Shown: positions 29,223-37,751 of the stretch, in pieces
Layout: each line of letters opens with the position of its first letter
Position numbering within the stretch: the first letter of the stretch is position 1
DNA from: Acidobacteriota bacterium
GTDB taxonomy: Bacteria; Acidobacteriota; Blastocatellia; Pyrinomonadales; Pyrinomonadaceae
Direction of reading: 5' to 3'
DNA: 64,000 nucleotides
Assembly (NCBI GenBank): GCA_003385635.1
Contig: QQUY01000001.1
Location: 1,341,001-1,405,000, forward strand
Notes under the pieces: generated by a model
Database searches by the model: none
Seen by the model: the letters and a program-made list of their open reading frames with translations, nothing else
What the model was told of the DNA's origin: nothing
Translations under genes and position numbers: made by a program

Positions 29223-30184
29223 AGTTGTTCAAGATTCCTTCGACGGCCGTTGCCGCATCCACGATCGTACTGATCTTCTGTCTCAGTCTGTTCGGGCAGT
29301 CGAACATCGACCTCATTCATCCCGGAGACCTCGTCGATGTCGACGTTGTCGGCAGTACAGAATTCGACTGGCGAGGAAGGATCAACCCGGAAGGGTTCCT
29401 CGCCGGTTTCAGTTTTACAGAGAACCCGATCGCCGCACTTTGTCGTTCTACCGAAGAAGTTGAAAAGGATATAGAAAAGGCCTACGCGACCTTCCTCAAT
29501 TCCCCTAAGGTGAACGTTTCCGTTCTTGATCGTTCTGGTAGACTGGCCGCCGTGATATTCGGAGCGGTCAGGACTCAACAGCGGTTCAAGTTGTTGCGGC
29601 AAGTGCGGTTGTCAGAACTGATCGTTTTGTCAGGAGGCCTGAATTCAGACGCCAGCGGTGACATCGTCGTTCTACGTCAAAACAGTGCCGTCTGTGAAGC
29701 TGCTGAGGCTTCGGAGTTTCAGAATGCCGAAAGGATAGGACGTAGTCTAAGGATATCGATCACCGTTGGAAAGCTTCTGGCCGGCGACGCGCAGTCCAAT
29801 CCATTAATTCAATATGGCGATATCATCACGGTCGAGCAGACTCGACCGGTGTATTTGATGGGAGGGGTTGCCAACCCGTCGAGGGTAGAGTTTCGCGAGG
29901 GTTTGAGTCTTGCGCGCGCCGTCGCGTCAGCCGGAGGGCTTTCGAAGGGCGCAGACGCCGGAAACGTACGGATAATCCGGCGAGTTGCAGGTGACTCAGA
30001 AGTAATCAAAGCGGATCTGTCAGCAATTGAACGCGGCACTGCTGCTGATGTCATGCTGGCTCCCTATGATATAGTTGATGTTGCCCAGGAGGGCAGCTCA
30101 GAGCGCAGATTTACCCCTGTGGAAGGAGATCTCGACAACACGCCAACGGCTGCGGCGAACCTTCCGGTCCGGGTGATCGATTAG
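29219..30184 (+). CDS. SLBB-domain polysaccharide export protein (Wza/OMA family-like)
   Basis: A 321-residue protein with a signal peptide (hydrophobic stretch ending near LSLFGQS). The polysaccharide-export domain follows with IHPGDLVDVDV, then two SLBB-type ubiquitin-fold repeats with the typical hydrophobic strand and GG turn: VFGAVRTQQRFKL...LSGGL and LMGGVANPSRVEF...SAGGLS. Wza-like proteins make the outer-membrane channel for capsule or exopolysaccharide. The Wzc kinase and glycosyltransferases are not next to it. Instead a zinc ribbon and matrixin-like protease flank it, so the substrate is unclear. Confidence 0.85.
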   Translation: MKLFKIPSTAVAASTIVLIFCLSLFGQSNIDLIHPGDLVDVDVVGSTEFDWRGRINPEGFLAGFSFTENPIAALCRSTEEVEKDIEKAYATFLNSPKVNVSVLDRSGRLAAVIFGAVRTQQRFKLLRQVRLSELIVLSGGLNSDASGDIVVLRQNSAVCEAAEASEFQNAERIGRSLRISITVGKLLAGDAQSNPLIQYGDIITVEQTRPVYLMGGVANPSRVEFREGLSLARAVASAGGLSKGADAGNVRIIRRVAGDSEVIKADLSAIERGTAADVMLAPYDIVDVAQEGSSERRFTPVEGDLDNTPTAAANLPVRVID

Positions 30185-30206
30185 AACAGAGAATTTTTTT
30201 ACAAAC

Positions 30207-30422
30207 ATGAAAAAGGACAGATTTAGCAGAAGAACGGTCGCACTGTTCTGGTGCCTTGCTGTCGCGACGGTGATCGGAGCTATGATCTTCTTTGAACAGA
30301 TCGCGCTTCTTTATGTTCTCGCGACACTAGCCTTGGTTTTCCTTCTTATTATCGTCGGTTTCTCGGATCTCGAGAATGTTGGGCGGAATAAAGGAGGCGG
30401 TTTTACGGCCGGAGAACAATAG
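30207..30422 (+). CDS. Small two-helix membrane protein
   Basis: A 71-residue protein with a basic N-terminus (MKKDRFSRRT), two adjacent hydrophobic helices, and a short Gly-rich tail. No family was recognised. It sits 22 bases after the SLBB gene and 21 bases before the matrixin gene, all one direction, so it probably belongs to the same transcript. Confidence 0.55.
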   Translation: MKKDRFSRRTVALFWCLAVATVIGAMIFFEQIALLYVLATLALVFLLIIVGFSDLENVGRNKGGGFTAGEQ

Positions 30423-30443
30423 ATTTTCGGACTCGCGTGGGGT

Positions 30444-31736
30444 ATGAAGTCATTGCCCAAAGTCTTGATATCGATGCTGGCGCTGCTTGCGGCGTCAGCT
30501 TTTCCGTATGAGCTGCAGAGGTTGCCGGACAAAGGCACCCCTGTAAAGTGGGCTTCAAAGAAGATCACACTTTCCGTTTCTTCTTCCTTGATTGAAATTT
30601 CGCCGGCCGTCAGGGGCGACTGGAAGCCGCTTGAGTCGATACAGCGAGCCGCGTTGGCATGGAGTTCTGCATCGGGTATCGAGATCTCGCTTGAGGAGTC
30701 GGACGCCCAGTCCATCAGCCCTCACGGCAGAAAAGGGGATGGGGTTTCGTTGATAACGATCGCCCAGACTCCTGAGAATCTTATCTTGTTTACGGGAAAG
30801 AATGTTTCCCGTCCTGCGTTCACGCGTATCTTCTTTAACGGAAAGGGCAGGATCATCGAGGCGGATGTGGTGCTAAATCCTTACCATCCGATTTCAACAG
30901 ACGGGATTTTTGGCGCTTTCGATCTTGAGTCTACCGTCGTTCACGAGCTTGGCCACGTCCTCGGGCTCGGTCATTCCGATGTCTTGGGAGCCTCAATGAA
31001 CGAGGTAAGCGCCAGGAACGGCCTATACACGATTCCTTTCACTACGTACCGTACTCTTTCGGCAGACGACGTCGCCGGCATTCGGGCTCTTTACCCCGAG
31101 TTTTCGCGTGAAGAGGGGTGCTGCCGAACGATCGCCGGACGCATGACCGGTGACTTGCCGGACGCTGGCGAATTCGTCGTCTGGGCGGAGGATCTTGCCG
31201 AAGGCTCAGTTATTGCATCGGTCCGTCGATCCGCAAACGGTGAGTTTCGACTAGAGGGAATTCCGGAAGGAGATTACCGTCTGTTTGCAAGATCTGCCAG
31301 TGGGACGAGCGGAGCGTTCGATCTCGGAATCATTTCGACCGAGGTCGGTGAAGACAAAGCCTTCGAGATCGATCCCGAGCCTTTCGACGCGCGCGCTGGC
31401 TTTGTTCAGGCCGGATTTAACGGCCAGCTCTCTGAAGTGTCGGTGCCCGTGAACGCAGGCCGGGTTTTCAGGCTGTTTGTGGGAGGCGCTGGCACGCTCG
31501 ACCACCCACGGCTCGAAATTTCTTCTCCAAAGATCGCAGTCGAAGAGGGTTCTTTGGAGGTACTAGATTACGGAAAAGACTCTATCGTTCTTAGCTTTGT
31601 TGCTGAAGTTGGCGACGCGGTGTCAACCGGAGACTATACGATCAGACTGTACGACGGAGACAAGCTGATCGACTGTCTAGTGGGCGCAATCAGCGTCGAG
31701 ACTGAGGTGAATCCCTGGGTTCACAGAGATTTGTAA
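30444..31736 (+). CDS. Secreted matrixin-like metalloprotease
   Basis: A 430-residue protein with a signal peptide. The zinc-binding motif HELGHVLGLGH is at residues 167-177, and the Met-turn ASMNE follows about six residues later, as in matrixins (M10). After the catalytic domain (about 40-215) there is an Ig/carboxypeptidase-regulatory-like beta domain (about 220-300, RLEGIPEGDYRLFARS) and a second C-terminal beta domain. It is expected to act outside or in the periplasm. It is the last gene of the 28-31.7 kb cluster and may process an exported partner (inference). Confidence 0.88.
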   Translation: MKSLPKVLISMLALLAASAFPYELQRLPDKGTPVKWASKKITLSVSSSLIEISPAVRGDWKPLESIQRAALAWSSASGIEISLEESDAQSISPHGRKGDGVSLITIAQTPENLILFTGKNVSRPAFTRIFFNGKGRIIEADVVLNPYHPISTDGIFGAFDLESTVVHELGHVLGLGHSDVLGASMNEVSARNGLYTIPFTTYRTLSADDVAGIRALYPEFSREEGCCRTIAGRMTGDLPDAGEFVVWAEDLAEGSVIASVRRSANGEFRLEGIPEGDYRLFARSASGTSGAFDLGIISTEVGEDKAFEIDPEPFDARAGFVQAGFNGQLSEVSVPVNAGRVFRLFVGGAGTLDHPRLEISSPKIAVEEGSLEVLDYGKDSIVLSFVAEVGDAVSTGDYTIRLYDGDKLIDCLVGAISVETEVNPWVHRDL

Positions 31737-31775
31737 TTACGCCGATCGGCGGTCGAAACAGACAAGATAAGTTGT

Positions 31776-31803
31776 TTGCTTTTTTTACCGATCTGTGCAT
31801 AAT
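31776..31803 (+). promoter_or_regulatory. Predicted promoter of the structured RNA / permease unit
   Basis: TTGCTT (31776-31781) and CATAAT (31798-31803) with 16-bp spacing. The start point would fall near 31810, directly at the first hairpin of the RNA described next. Confidence 0.5.
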
Positions 31804-31809
31804 CTAATA

Positions 31810-31901
31810 ATGTTCACCTCCCCGGTGAACGTTTGGTCACGAGGGGTGAGGACTTGTGACCTAAGGGCGACGGTGTGGGAGACGTCGCCCTACTAATTTT
31901 T
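31810..31901 (+). ncRNA. Unassigned structured RNA: two hairpins then a terminator-like hairpin
   Basis: Three perfect stems lie in line. Stem 1 is GTTCACC/GGTGAAC (31812-31830) with a TCCCC loop. Stem 2 is GGTCAC/GTGACC (31835-31861) with a 15-base G-rich loop. Stem 3 is AGGGCGACG/CGTCGCCCT (31864-31891), followed after five bases by TTTTT (31897-31901). The CCCC of loop 1 (31820-31823) could pair with GGGG in loop 2 (31843-31846). A promoter sits just upstream and the permease starts 135 bases downstream. This could be a riboswitch/attenuator or a small RNA of about 90 bases. It does not match the ydaO, M-box, GEMM, ZTP or fluoride motifs as I know them. Confidence 0.6.
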
Positions 31902-32035
31902 AAACCCACTTGCTTCCGACCTTGATTTTGGCTAGTTCAAGCGTATCATCCTTACGGCTTCAGCTACACATTGCGCGGCCTTCGAAGTTTATGTCAGATC
32001 TTAGTATGTTGAAGGTGGTCGATCCTGAATAAGGG

Positions 32036-34039
32036 ATGAGAAAAGGTCACGGCCGGTCTTTTCGGGACTGGTTACTAAGAGGCGTAAGAGACGGCAAGAA
32101 CACATCTGCCGCGTCGGTACAATCCGAGGAACATCCCTGGTGGAAGGTGATGTGCCTGACCGGTGTAGACTACTTCTCCACTCTCGGCTATCAGCCCGGC
32201 ATCGCGTTTGTCGCTGCTGGCGCGCTTTCCCCTTTTGCTACATTGGTTCTTGTTTTGCTTACCCTCTTTGGTGCTCTGCCGATGTACAGGAGGGTAGCCG
32301 AGGAGAGCCCTCACGGAGACGGTTCTATTTCTATGCTTGAGCGGCTGCTGGACCGCTGGAAAGCAAAGCTGTTCGTCCTCGTCCTCCTGGGCTTCGTAGC
32401 GACCAGCTTTATCATTACGATCACACTATCTGCGGCGGACGCAACGGCGCATATCATAGAGAACCCTTTTGTAGAGCATCACCTTTCCTTCCTCAATCAC
32501 CGGATCATCGTAACGCTTGTCCTGATCGCATTACTTGGCCTGGTCTTTCTAAAGGGATTTAAAGAAGCGATCGGAATAGCGGTAGGGATAGTAGCTATCT
32601 ATCTTTCATTAAACCTGGTGATCATCGGCTATGGTCTCTACGAGATATTTGTACTCGCTCCTGAGACCTTTTTTAGTTGGCAGACCTTGGTATGGCGTCA
32701 CCCGGACGTAGGTGGAAGCGCTTTCGCATTGATACTGGCCTCCCTCGTGGTTTTCCCCAAACTTGCCCTGGGACTTTCCGGATTTGAGACCGGCGTAGTT
32801 GTAATGCCGTTGGTCAAGGGAGGCGCCGACCTGAAAAAAAGGGACGTTGAATCGATCCACGTGTCCAGGATCGGAAACGTGCCAATGAGCGAGACCGCCG
32901 AGGAACATCTTGAAGGAAGGATCAGGAACGGAAAGAAACTTTTGACCGGCGCGGCGCTGATAATGAGCCTGATGCTCATTGGTAGCAGCGTGGTCACTTC
33001 AATGCTGATTCCGCCCGAACAATTTCTTGAGGGAGGTAAGGCAAATGGGCGTGCCCTTTCTTATCTAGCTCACGATCACCTCGGAGAGATCTTTGGCACG
33101 TTATATGACCTGAGCACTATCCTCATTCTCTGGTTTGCAGGATCCTCGGCGATGGCCGGTCTTTTGAACATTGTTCCGCGTTACCTTCCCAGATATGGAA
33201 TGGCGCCGTTCTGGGCGACCGCGACAAGGCCGCTCGTGCTCGTCTTTACAGCCATCTCTTTCCTCGTGACGATCCTGTTCCGAGCTGATGTGGATTCACA
33301 GGGCGGAGCGTACGCGACTGGCGTTCTCACGCTGATGGCTTCCGCCGCCGTAGCCGTGACCATTTCTGCCAGGAAGAGGGGGCAGCGAATATGGCTGGGC
33401 TACATGATTATCTCGCTGGTCTTCTTCTACACAACCTTTATGAACGTTCTGTGGCAACCTGAAGGGCTGCAGATCGCCGTTCTTTTTGTAGTTGCCATTG
33501 TTTTCACTTCGTTCATATCGAGAGTGATGCGATCGACCGAGATTCGAATAGATTCCATAGAGTTCGATGAATCCGCAAAAGCAATGTTGAGTGATCTGGC
33601 CGAAGGTGAGATCAGGATCGTTGCCAATCGAAGGGAAAGCGGTGATGTCGACGAATACAGATTCAAAGAGCACGAAAAGCGAACCGACAACCACATTCCC
33701 TCGCACGACCCCGTGTTGTTCTTCGAGGTGGAACTTGGTGATGCCTCGGAGTTTACGGGAAAACTGCTTGTGCGCGGCTTTAATGTCGGAGGATATAAAA
33801 TACTCAGGGCCGAGTCGCCGGCAGTGCCCAATGCGATCGCCGGGTTACTACTTTATCTTCGCGACGACACGGGCAAGACCCCGCACATGTATTTCGGCTG
33901 GAGCGAAGGGAACCCGATCTCTTATCTCATCAGGTATCTTCTGTTTGGCGAAGGAGATACAGCTCCAGTAACAAGAGAGATACTTAGACAGGCCGAACCC
34001 GATCCGGAAAAGCGGCCGAGTGTCCACGTTGGCGGGTAA
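32036..34039 (+). CDS. APC-superfamily permease (KimA/Kup-like) with C-terminal cytosolic domain
   Basis: A 667-residue protein with about 12 hydrophobic helices from residue 50 to 490. The opening [15 protein letters not shown] and a Gly-rich first helix fit the amino acid-polyamine-cation (APC) superfamily, and the general layout is close to KimA/Kup-type potassium importers. After the membrane part a cytosolic domain of about 170 residues follows, as in those transporters. Potassium is therefore a reasonable substrate guess, but amino acids cannot be excluded. The gene follows the structured RNA and is probably regulated by it. The ATG start has only a weak AAGG near it. Confidence 0.75.
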   Translation: MRKGHGRSFRDWLLRGVRDGKNTSAASVQSEEHPWWKVMCLTGVDYFSTLGYQPGIAFVAAGALSPFATLVLVLLTLFGALPMYRRVAEESPHGDGSISMLERLLDRWKAKLFVLVLLGFVATSFIITITLSAADATAHIIENPFVEHHLSFLNHRIIVTLVLIALLGLVFLKGFKEAIGIAVGIVAIYLSLNLVIIGYGLYEIFVLAPETFFSWQTLVWRHPDVGGSAFALILASLVVFPKLALGLSGFETGVVVMPLVKGGADLKKRDVESIHVSRIGNVPMSETAEEHLEGRIRNGKKLLTGAALIMSLMLIGSSVVTSMLIPPEQFLEGGKANGRALSYLAHDHLGEIFGTLYDLSTILILWFAGSSAMAGLLNIVPRYLPRYGMAPFWATATRPLVLVFTAISFLVTILFRADVDSQGGAYATGVLTLMASAAVAVTISARKRGQRIWLGYMIISLVFFYTTFMNVLWQPEGLQIAVLFVVAIVFTSFISRVMRSTEIRIDSIEFDESAKAMLSDLAEGEIRIVANRRESGDVDEYRFKEHEKRTDNHIPSHDPVLFFEVELGDASEFTGKLLVRGFNVGGYKILRAESPAVPNAIAGLLLYLRDDTGKTPHMYFGWSEGNPISYLIRYLLFGEGDTAPVTREILRQAEPDPEKRPSVHVGG

Positions 34040-34044
34040 ACGAT

Positions 34045-34434
34045 CTATCCGTCGTCTGAAGGAAGTGTTTCGGGATTCTTGACAAGGAAACACGATCGGC
34101 AATATACGGGTCTTCCTTGCGAAGGGTAAAAGGGAACGGTTGTCTGTACTCCGCATTTAGCACAGTTCACGATTACCTCGACTCGCTGCTTTACCCCGGC
34201 CTCCTGAGCTTTCATTACAGCGTCAAGTCTTTCGTTCTTGGCCTTTTTGCAAGGCTTACAGCGTTTCGGCGCATGTTTGAGGCCCTTGTCCCTGAAAAAC
34301 AGCTGCTCGCCTGCGGTCCATACAAATGGTTTTCCGCAGTCGACGCAGTCGATCTGCTGGTCATCGAATTCTTGCTCTTGATCGGACTGATTGTTCTCTA
34401 GTTGTTCTGGATCGTCTGACCTCGATTCGGACAT
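34045..34434 (-). CDS. Zinc-ribbon protein with two CxxC pairs and a CxxC-x-CxxC finger
   Basis: A 129-residue soluble protein. After an acidic, Gln-rich start it shows the probable zinc-ribbon domain CVDCGKPFVWTAGEQLF...CKPCK (about residues 30-63), then a second finger CAKCGVQTTVPF...CRSCF near the C-terminus. Both are common in a small conserved bacterial family whose function is unknown. It is convergent with the permease (five bases between their ends). Binding to nucleic acid or ribosome is likely by fold but not shown. Confidence 0.75.
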   Translation of the reverse strand: MSESRSDDPEQLENNQSDQEQEFDDQQIDCVDCGKPFVWTAGEQLFFRDKGLKHAPKRCKPCKKAKNERLDAVMKAQEAGVKQRVEVIVNCAKCGVQTTVPFYPSQGRPVYCRSCFLVKNPETLPSDDG

Positions 34435-34579
34435 AGTATCTTTCTTCCCTTTAGCTGATCAGATAGGACAGTCAGACTTCAAAGTCACGGTCGTGGGCGG
34501 GGTTGCCCGACGTTGGGGATATGACCCGCGCCGGCCGGACACGTCGAAGAAATTATACCCATTGCACAACTGAGTCAAG

Positions 34580-34609
34580 TTGGCGCCCGGCTGACGATTC
34601 TGCTATAAA
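34580..34609 (+). promoter_or_regulatory. Predicted promoter of purD
   Basis: TTGGCG (34580-34585) and TATAAA (34604-34609), spaced 18 bp, lie just before purD. A TGC right before the -10 may act as an extended element. Confidence 0.4.
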
Positions 34610-34623
34610 CCTCTCAATTAATT

Positions 34624-35901
34624 ATGAGAATCCTTGTCGTAGGATCGGGCGGGCGCGAACATGCCATCGCCTGGGCCTTCTCAAAGAGTCCAAGAACCAC
34701 GAAGTTGTACTGCGCCAAAGGGAATGCCGGTATCGCAGAGATCGCCGAAACTGTCGATATCGGGCCCGAAGATATCCTTGCTCTTGCTGAATTCGCTCAG
34801 GAGAAAAAGATCGACTTGACTTTTGTGGGTCCCGAGAATTCCCTAGCGGCCGGGATCGTGGACGAGTTTCAGTCGAGGGGCCTCCGCATCGTGGGCGCGG
34901 GGAAGGATGCAGCGCGACTTGAAGCGAGCAAGTCTTTTGCGAAGGAATTTATGTCGCGGCATTCGATCCCGACAGCTGCTTTTGCAGTCGCTGACTCGGC
35001 GGAAGAGGCCGTTTCGTTCCTTGAGAGCGGGCGCTTCGGCGGTGAATCGGCTCCGGTTGTTGTCAAAGCGGATGGTCTTGCGGCCGGAAAGGGCGTTGTA
35101 GTGTGTCGCTCGAGGTCTGAAGCCGTTGAAGCGGTGAGATCTTTGACGGAGGGTGAGATCGTCAGCGCGGATGCAGCCAGGACGATCGTTTTGGAAGAAT
35201 GCCTGGTCGGTAAAGAGATATCGGTAATACTGTTCGCCGACGGCAAGAACTTCGCGCTTATGCCTCCGGCTCGGGACCACAAGAGGATCGGTGAGGGAGA
35301 TACTGGGCCAAACACGGGCGGAATGGGAGTCGTTTCCGATCCGAGCCTGCTTTCAGCTGATCAGCGGGACATGATCATCGAAGAGATCATTCGGCCGACG
35401 ATTGAAGGATCATCAGAAGAGGGTTTTCCGTTCAGCGGGATACTCTTTGTCGGACTGATGATGACCGAGTCTGGGCCGAAGGTACTGGAATACAACGTCA
35501 GATTTGGAGATCCGGAAACCCAGGCGATCCTTGTGAATCTCGAGACAGACCTTGTTGACATATCTGAAGCGATGATCGAAGGAAGTCTCGACAGACAGAT
35601 AATCTCGTGGAAAGAGGGAAGTGCGGCCTGCGTGATACTAGCCGCAGAGAATTATCCTGCACAGCCGAGAACGGGCGACAGGATAGAAGGCCTCGACGAA
35701 GCCGGTAAACACGAATGCGTCGAGATCTTTCATGCCGGTACAGCTCACGACGATCATAAAGAAGTCGTCACCTCCGGAGGCAGGGTGCTCGCTGTAACGG
35801 CGACCGCAAGTAACCTTTCAAATGCTCTGCATCGTGCATACAAGGCGGTCAACGAACTCTCATGGCCGGGAATGCAGTATAGAAGCGATATCGGCAAGTA
35901 G
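34624..35901 (+). CDS. purD: Phosphoribosylamine-glycine ligase
   Basis: A 425-residue ATP-grasp enzyme that joins glycine to phosphoribosylamine in step two of purine synthesis. The N-terminal GSGGREHAIAWA loop, the ATP-grasp segment with VVKADGLAAGKGVVVC, the PARDHKRIGEGDTGPNTGGMG motif and the EYNVRFGDPETQ metal site are all intact. Length is typical. yhhQ starts 11 bases after the stop, so the two are in one unit, and the unit continues with the deoxyhypusine-synthase-like gene. Confidence 0.98.
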   Translation: MRILVVGSGGREHAIAWAFSKSPRTTKLYCAKGNAGIAEIAETVDIGPEDILALAEFAQEKKIDLTFVGPENSLAAGIVDEFQSRGLRIVGAGKDAARLEASKSFAKEFMSRHSIPTAAFAVADSAEEAVSFLESGRFGGESAPVVVKADGLAAGKGVVVCRSRSEAVEAVRSLTEGEIVSADAARTIVLEECLVGKEISVILFADGKNFALMPPARDHKRIGEGDTGPNTGGMGVVSDPSLLSADQRDMIIEEIIRPTIEGSSEEGFPFSGILFVGLMMTESGPKVLEYNVRFGDPETQAILVNLETDLVDISEAMIEGSLDRQIISWKEGSAACVILAAENYPAQPRTGDRIEGLDEAGKHECVEIFHAGTAHDDHKEVVTSGGRVLAVTATASNLSNALHRAYKAVNELSWPGMQYRSDIGK

Positions 35902-35912
35902 TCGGCGGGAGA

Positions 35913-36617
35913 ATGGAAACCCGAAAGACCTTCAAATTCTACGACCTGATAATGGCCGTCTTCGTGACGGTCCTTTTGTGTTCCAATCTCATCGGCGTTC
36001 ACAAGGTCACGCAGGTGTGGGTGCCATATTACGGCGAGTTCATCTTTGGCGCCGGCGTCCTTTTCTTCCCTATCAGCTATCTTTTTGGTGATATCCTTAC
36101 CGAAGTATACGGATATGCGCGGTCGCGCAGGGTTATCTGGGCAGGCTTTGGAGCGATGATCTTCGCTTCATTGATGGCCGCAGTTATAACCAATCTTCCT
36201 TCTGCTTCCACAATGGACCCCGAACGGCAGAATGCGATCGAGTTGATCTTCGGCCAGACTCCCCGCATCGTTCTCGCCTCGCTTTTGGGGTTCTGGATGG
36301 GCGAATTCTCAAACTCCTTCGTGCTCGCCAAAATGAAGATCCTCACCGCAGGAAGATGGCTCTGGACAAGGACGATCGGATCTACGTTCGTTGGCGAAGC
36401 GGTCGACACGGCGGTTTTCTATCCGGTAGCTTTCTATGGTGTTTGGTCAAATGACCTGATCATCAGTGTAATGATCGGCAACTATATAATGAAGGTAATG
36501 TGGGAAGTGCTAGCCACGCCGTTTACCTACAAAATAGTCGGCTTTCTGAAACGAGCGGAACACGAGGACTTCTACGACCGGGAAACCGATTTCAATCCTT
36601 TTACGATCAAGACCTGA
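35913..36617 (+). CDS. yhhQ: Queuosine precursor transporter (VUT/YhhQ family)
   Basis: A 234-residue membrane protein with about six helices. The GDILTEVYGYARSRRVIW segment after helix 2 and FGQTPRIVLASLLGFWMGEF are diagnostic of the YhhQ family, which imports preQ0 or preQ1 (or queuine) for queuosine modification of tRNA. No queuosine synthesis gene is in the window, so the cell may depend on uptake of the precursor or have the pathway elsewhere. It is co-transcribed with purD upstream. Confidence 0.93.
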   Translation: METRKTFKFYDLIMAVFVTVLLCSNLIGVHKVTQVWVPYYGEFIFGAGVLFFPISYLFGDILTEVYGYARSRRVIWAGFGAMIFASLMAAVITNLPSASTMDPERQNAIELIFGQTPRIVLASLLGFWMGEFSNSFVLAKMKILTAGRWLWTRTIGSTFVGEAVDTAVFYPVAFYGVWSNDLIISVMIGNYIMKVMWEVLATPFTYKIVGFLKRAEHEDFYDRETDFNPFTIKT

Positions 36618-36627
36618 TCCAACACTT

Positions 36628-37584
36628 ATGTCTATCTACGAGGACCTTGTACCAACTGATTTTGACAACATCGACACATACGATCTACTCGAGCGTCCAA
36701 GTAAGGTTTCGCTCGATGACTTTGCCAGTCCTGTTTCGAAAGGAGCGACTGTTGCGGACCTGCTCGAATCACTTCCGAACATTCTTGCAGGAAGACAGAT
36801 AAAAGAACTCGCCATGAGCATTGTCTCTGCGAGAAAGAAAGGTAAGCCCGTGATCTGGGGTCTCGGAGGACACGTGATAAAGACAGGCCTCGCACCAATT
36901 CTGATTGACCTTGCCAGGAAAGGCTACGTTTCTGCGGTTGCAACTAATGGTTCTGTACTCGTGCACGATTCCGAGATCGCGCTTTCCGGTTCTACAAGTG
37001 AGGATGTCGATGCGACCCTCGGGAAAGGCGGGTTCGGAGCTGCCAAACAGACAGGGGAGCTGCTTAACCGATCTGCCCAACGAGCAGCAAGGGATTCGAT
37101 CGGCCTTGGGGAAGCTGTTTGTGTTGAACTCCTGGCGTCAGAGCCATTGTATAGAGATCACTCCCTGCTCTGTTTCTGTGCTGAACAAAAGATCCCTTTC
37201 ACGGCTCACCTGACGATCGGCGCTGATATCGGACATTTTCATCCCGGGACCGATGGCGCGGCGCTGGGCGCTGCGACACATCATGATTTTCGATTGATCT
37301 GTTCGTTAGTAAGGGAAATGAACGGAGGCGGCGTCTATATAAATCTTGGTTCAGCAGTGGTCCTCCCGGAGATATTTCTTAAAGCTGTTACAGTTACTCG
37401 CAACCTCGGTTTTGCACTCGAAGAAATAACGACGGCCAATCTCGATTTCATTCAACATTACCGGCCTTTGACGAACGTCGTAAGGCGGCCTACCTCGGGA
37501 GCTGCGGGGCGAGGCTACTCGATCACAGGACATCACGAGTTAACCCTTCCTTTACTCTCGGCAGCGATCTGCGAAATGGAATAG
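36628..37584 (+). CDS. Deoxyhypusine-synthase-like Rossmann protein
   Basis: A 318-residue soluble protein. Segments GGHVIKTGLAPILIDL, ATNGSVLVHDSEIALSG and GGGVYINLGSAVVLPEIF recall the NAD-binding core of the deoxyhypusine synthase family. The place of the catalytic lysine (EAVSWGKI-type motif) instead reads GRGYSITGHHELTL, with no lysine. This suggests a bacterial DHS-superfamily branch with another reaction; eIF5A, the normal target, is absent from bacteria. A relation to homospermidine or polyamine chemistry is only a guess. It follows yhhQ by ten bases and ends the purD unit. Confidence 0.5.
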   Translation: MSIYEDLVPTDFDNIDTYDLLERPSKVSLDDFASPVSKGATVADLLESLPNILAGRQIKELAMSIVSARKKGKPVIWGLGGHVIKTGLAPILIDLARKGYVSAVATNGSVLVHDSEIALSGSTSEDVDATLGKGGFGAAKQTGELLNRSAQRAARDSIGLGEAVCVELLASEPLYRDHSLLCFCAEQKIPFTAHLTIGADIGHFHPGTDGAALGAATHHDFRLICSLVREMNGGGVYINLGSAVVLPEIFLKAVTVTRNLGFALEEITTANLDFIQHYRPLTNVVRRPTSGAAGRGYSITGHHELTLPLLSAAICEME

Positions 37585-37630
37585 AACGCAGTCTCCGCCA
37601 AACCCTCAAAGATCATGATCGCGACTCGCC

Positions 37631-37659
37631 TTGACATCTTGGTACAAGTCTCTTAGATT
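37631..37659 (+). promoter_or_regulatory. Predicted promoter of the TonB-dependent receptor
   Basis: A consensus -35 TTGACA (37631-37636) and TAGATT (37654-37659) with 17-bp spacing. Transcription would begin near 37666, so translation most likely starts at the ATG at 37752 after an 86-base leader, not at the ORF's first ATG. Confidence 0.65.
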
Positions 37660-37751
37660 TTTCTCTATTGAAAACGACTTTCATTTTCATCCATTCGTTT
37701 ATTGTACGAAAATTTGAATTAGAGCCCGAGCGGGCGAGGCATGATTCTCCA

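Noticed and set aside
31810-31901. ydaO (c-di-AMP) riboswitch
   Set aside because: The position before a KimA-like permease is suggestive, but the RNA is about 90 bases and lacks the ydaO pseudosymmetric core.
37668-37751. Upstream start of the TonB receptor
   Set aside because: The predicted transcription start is near 37666 and the added residues come before a normal signal peptide.
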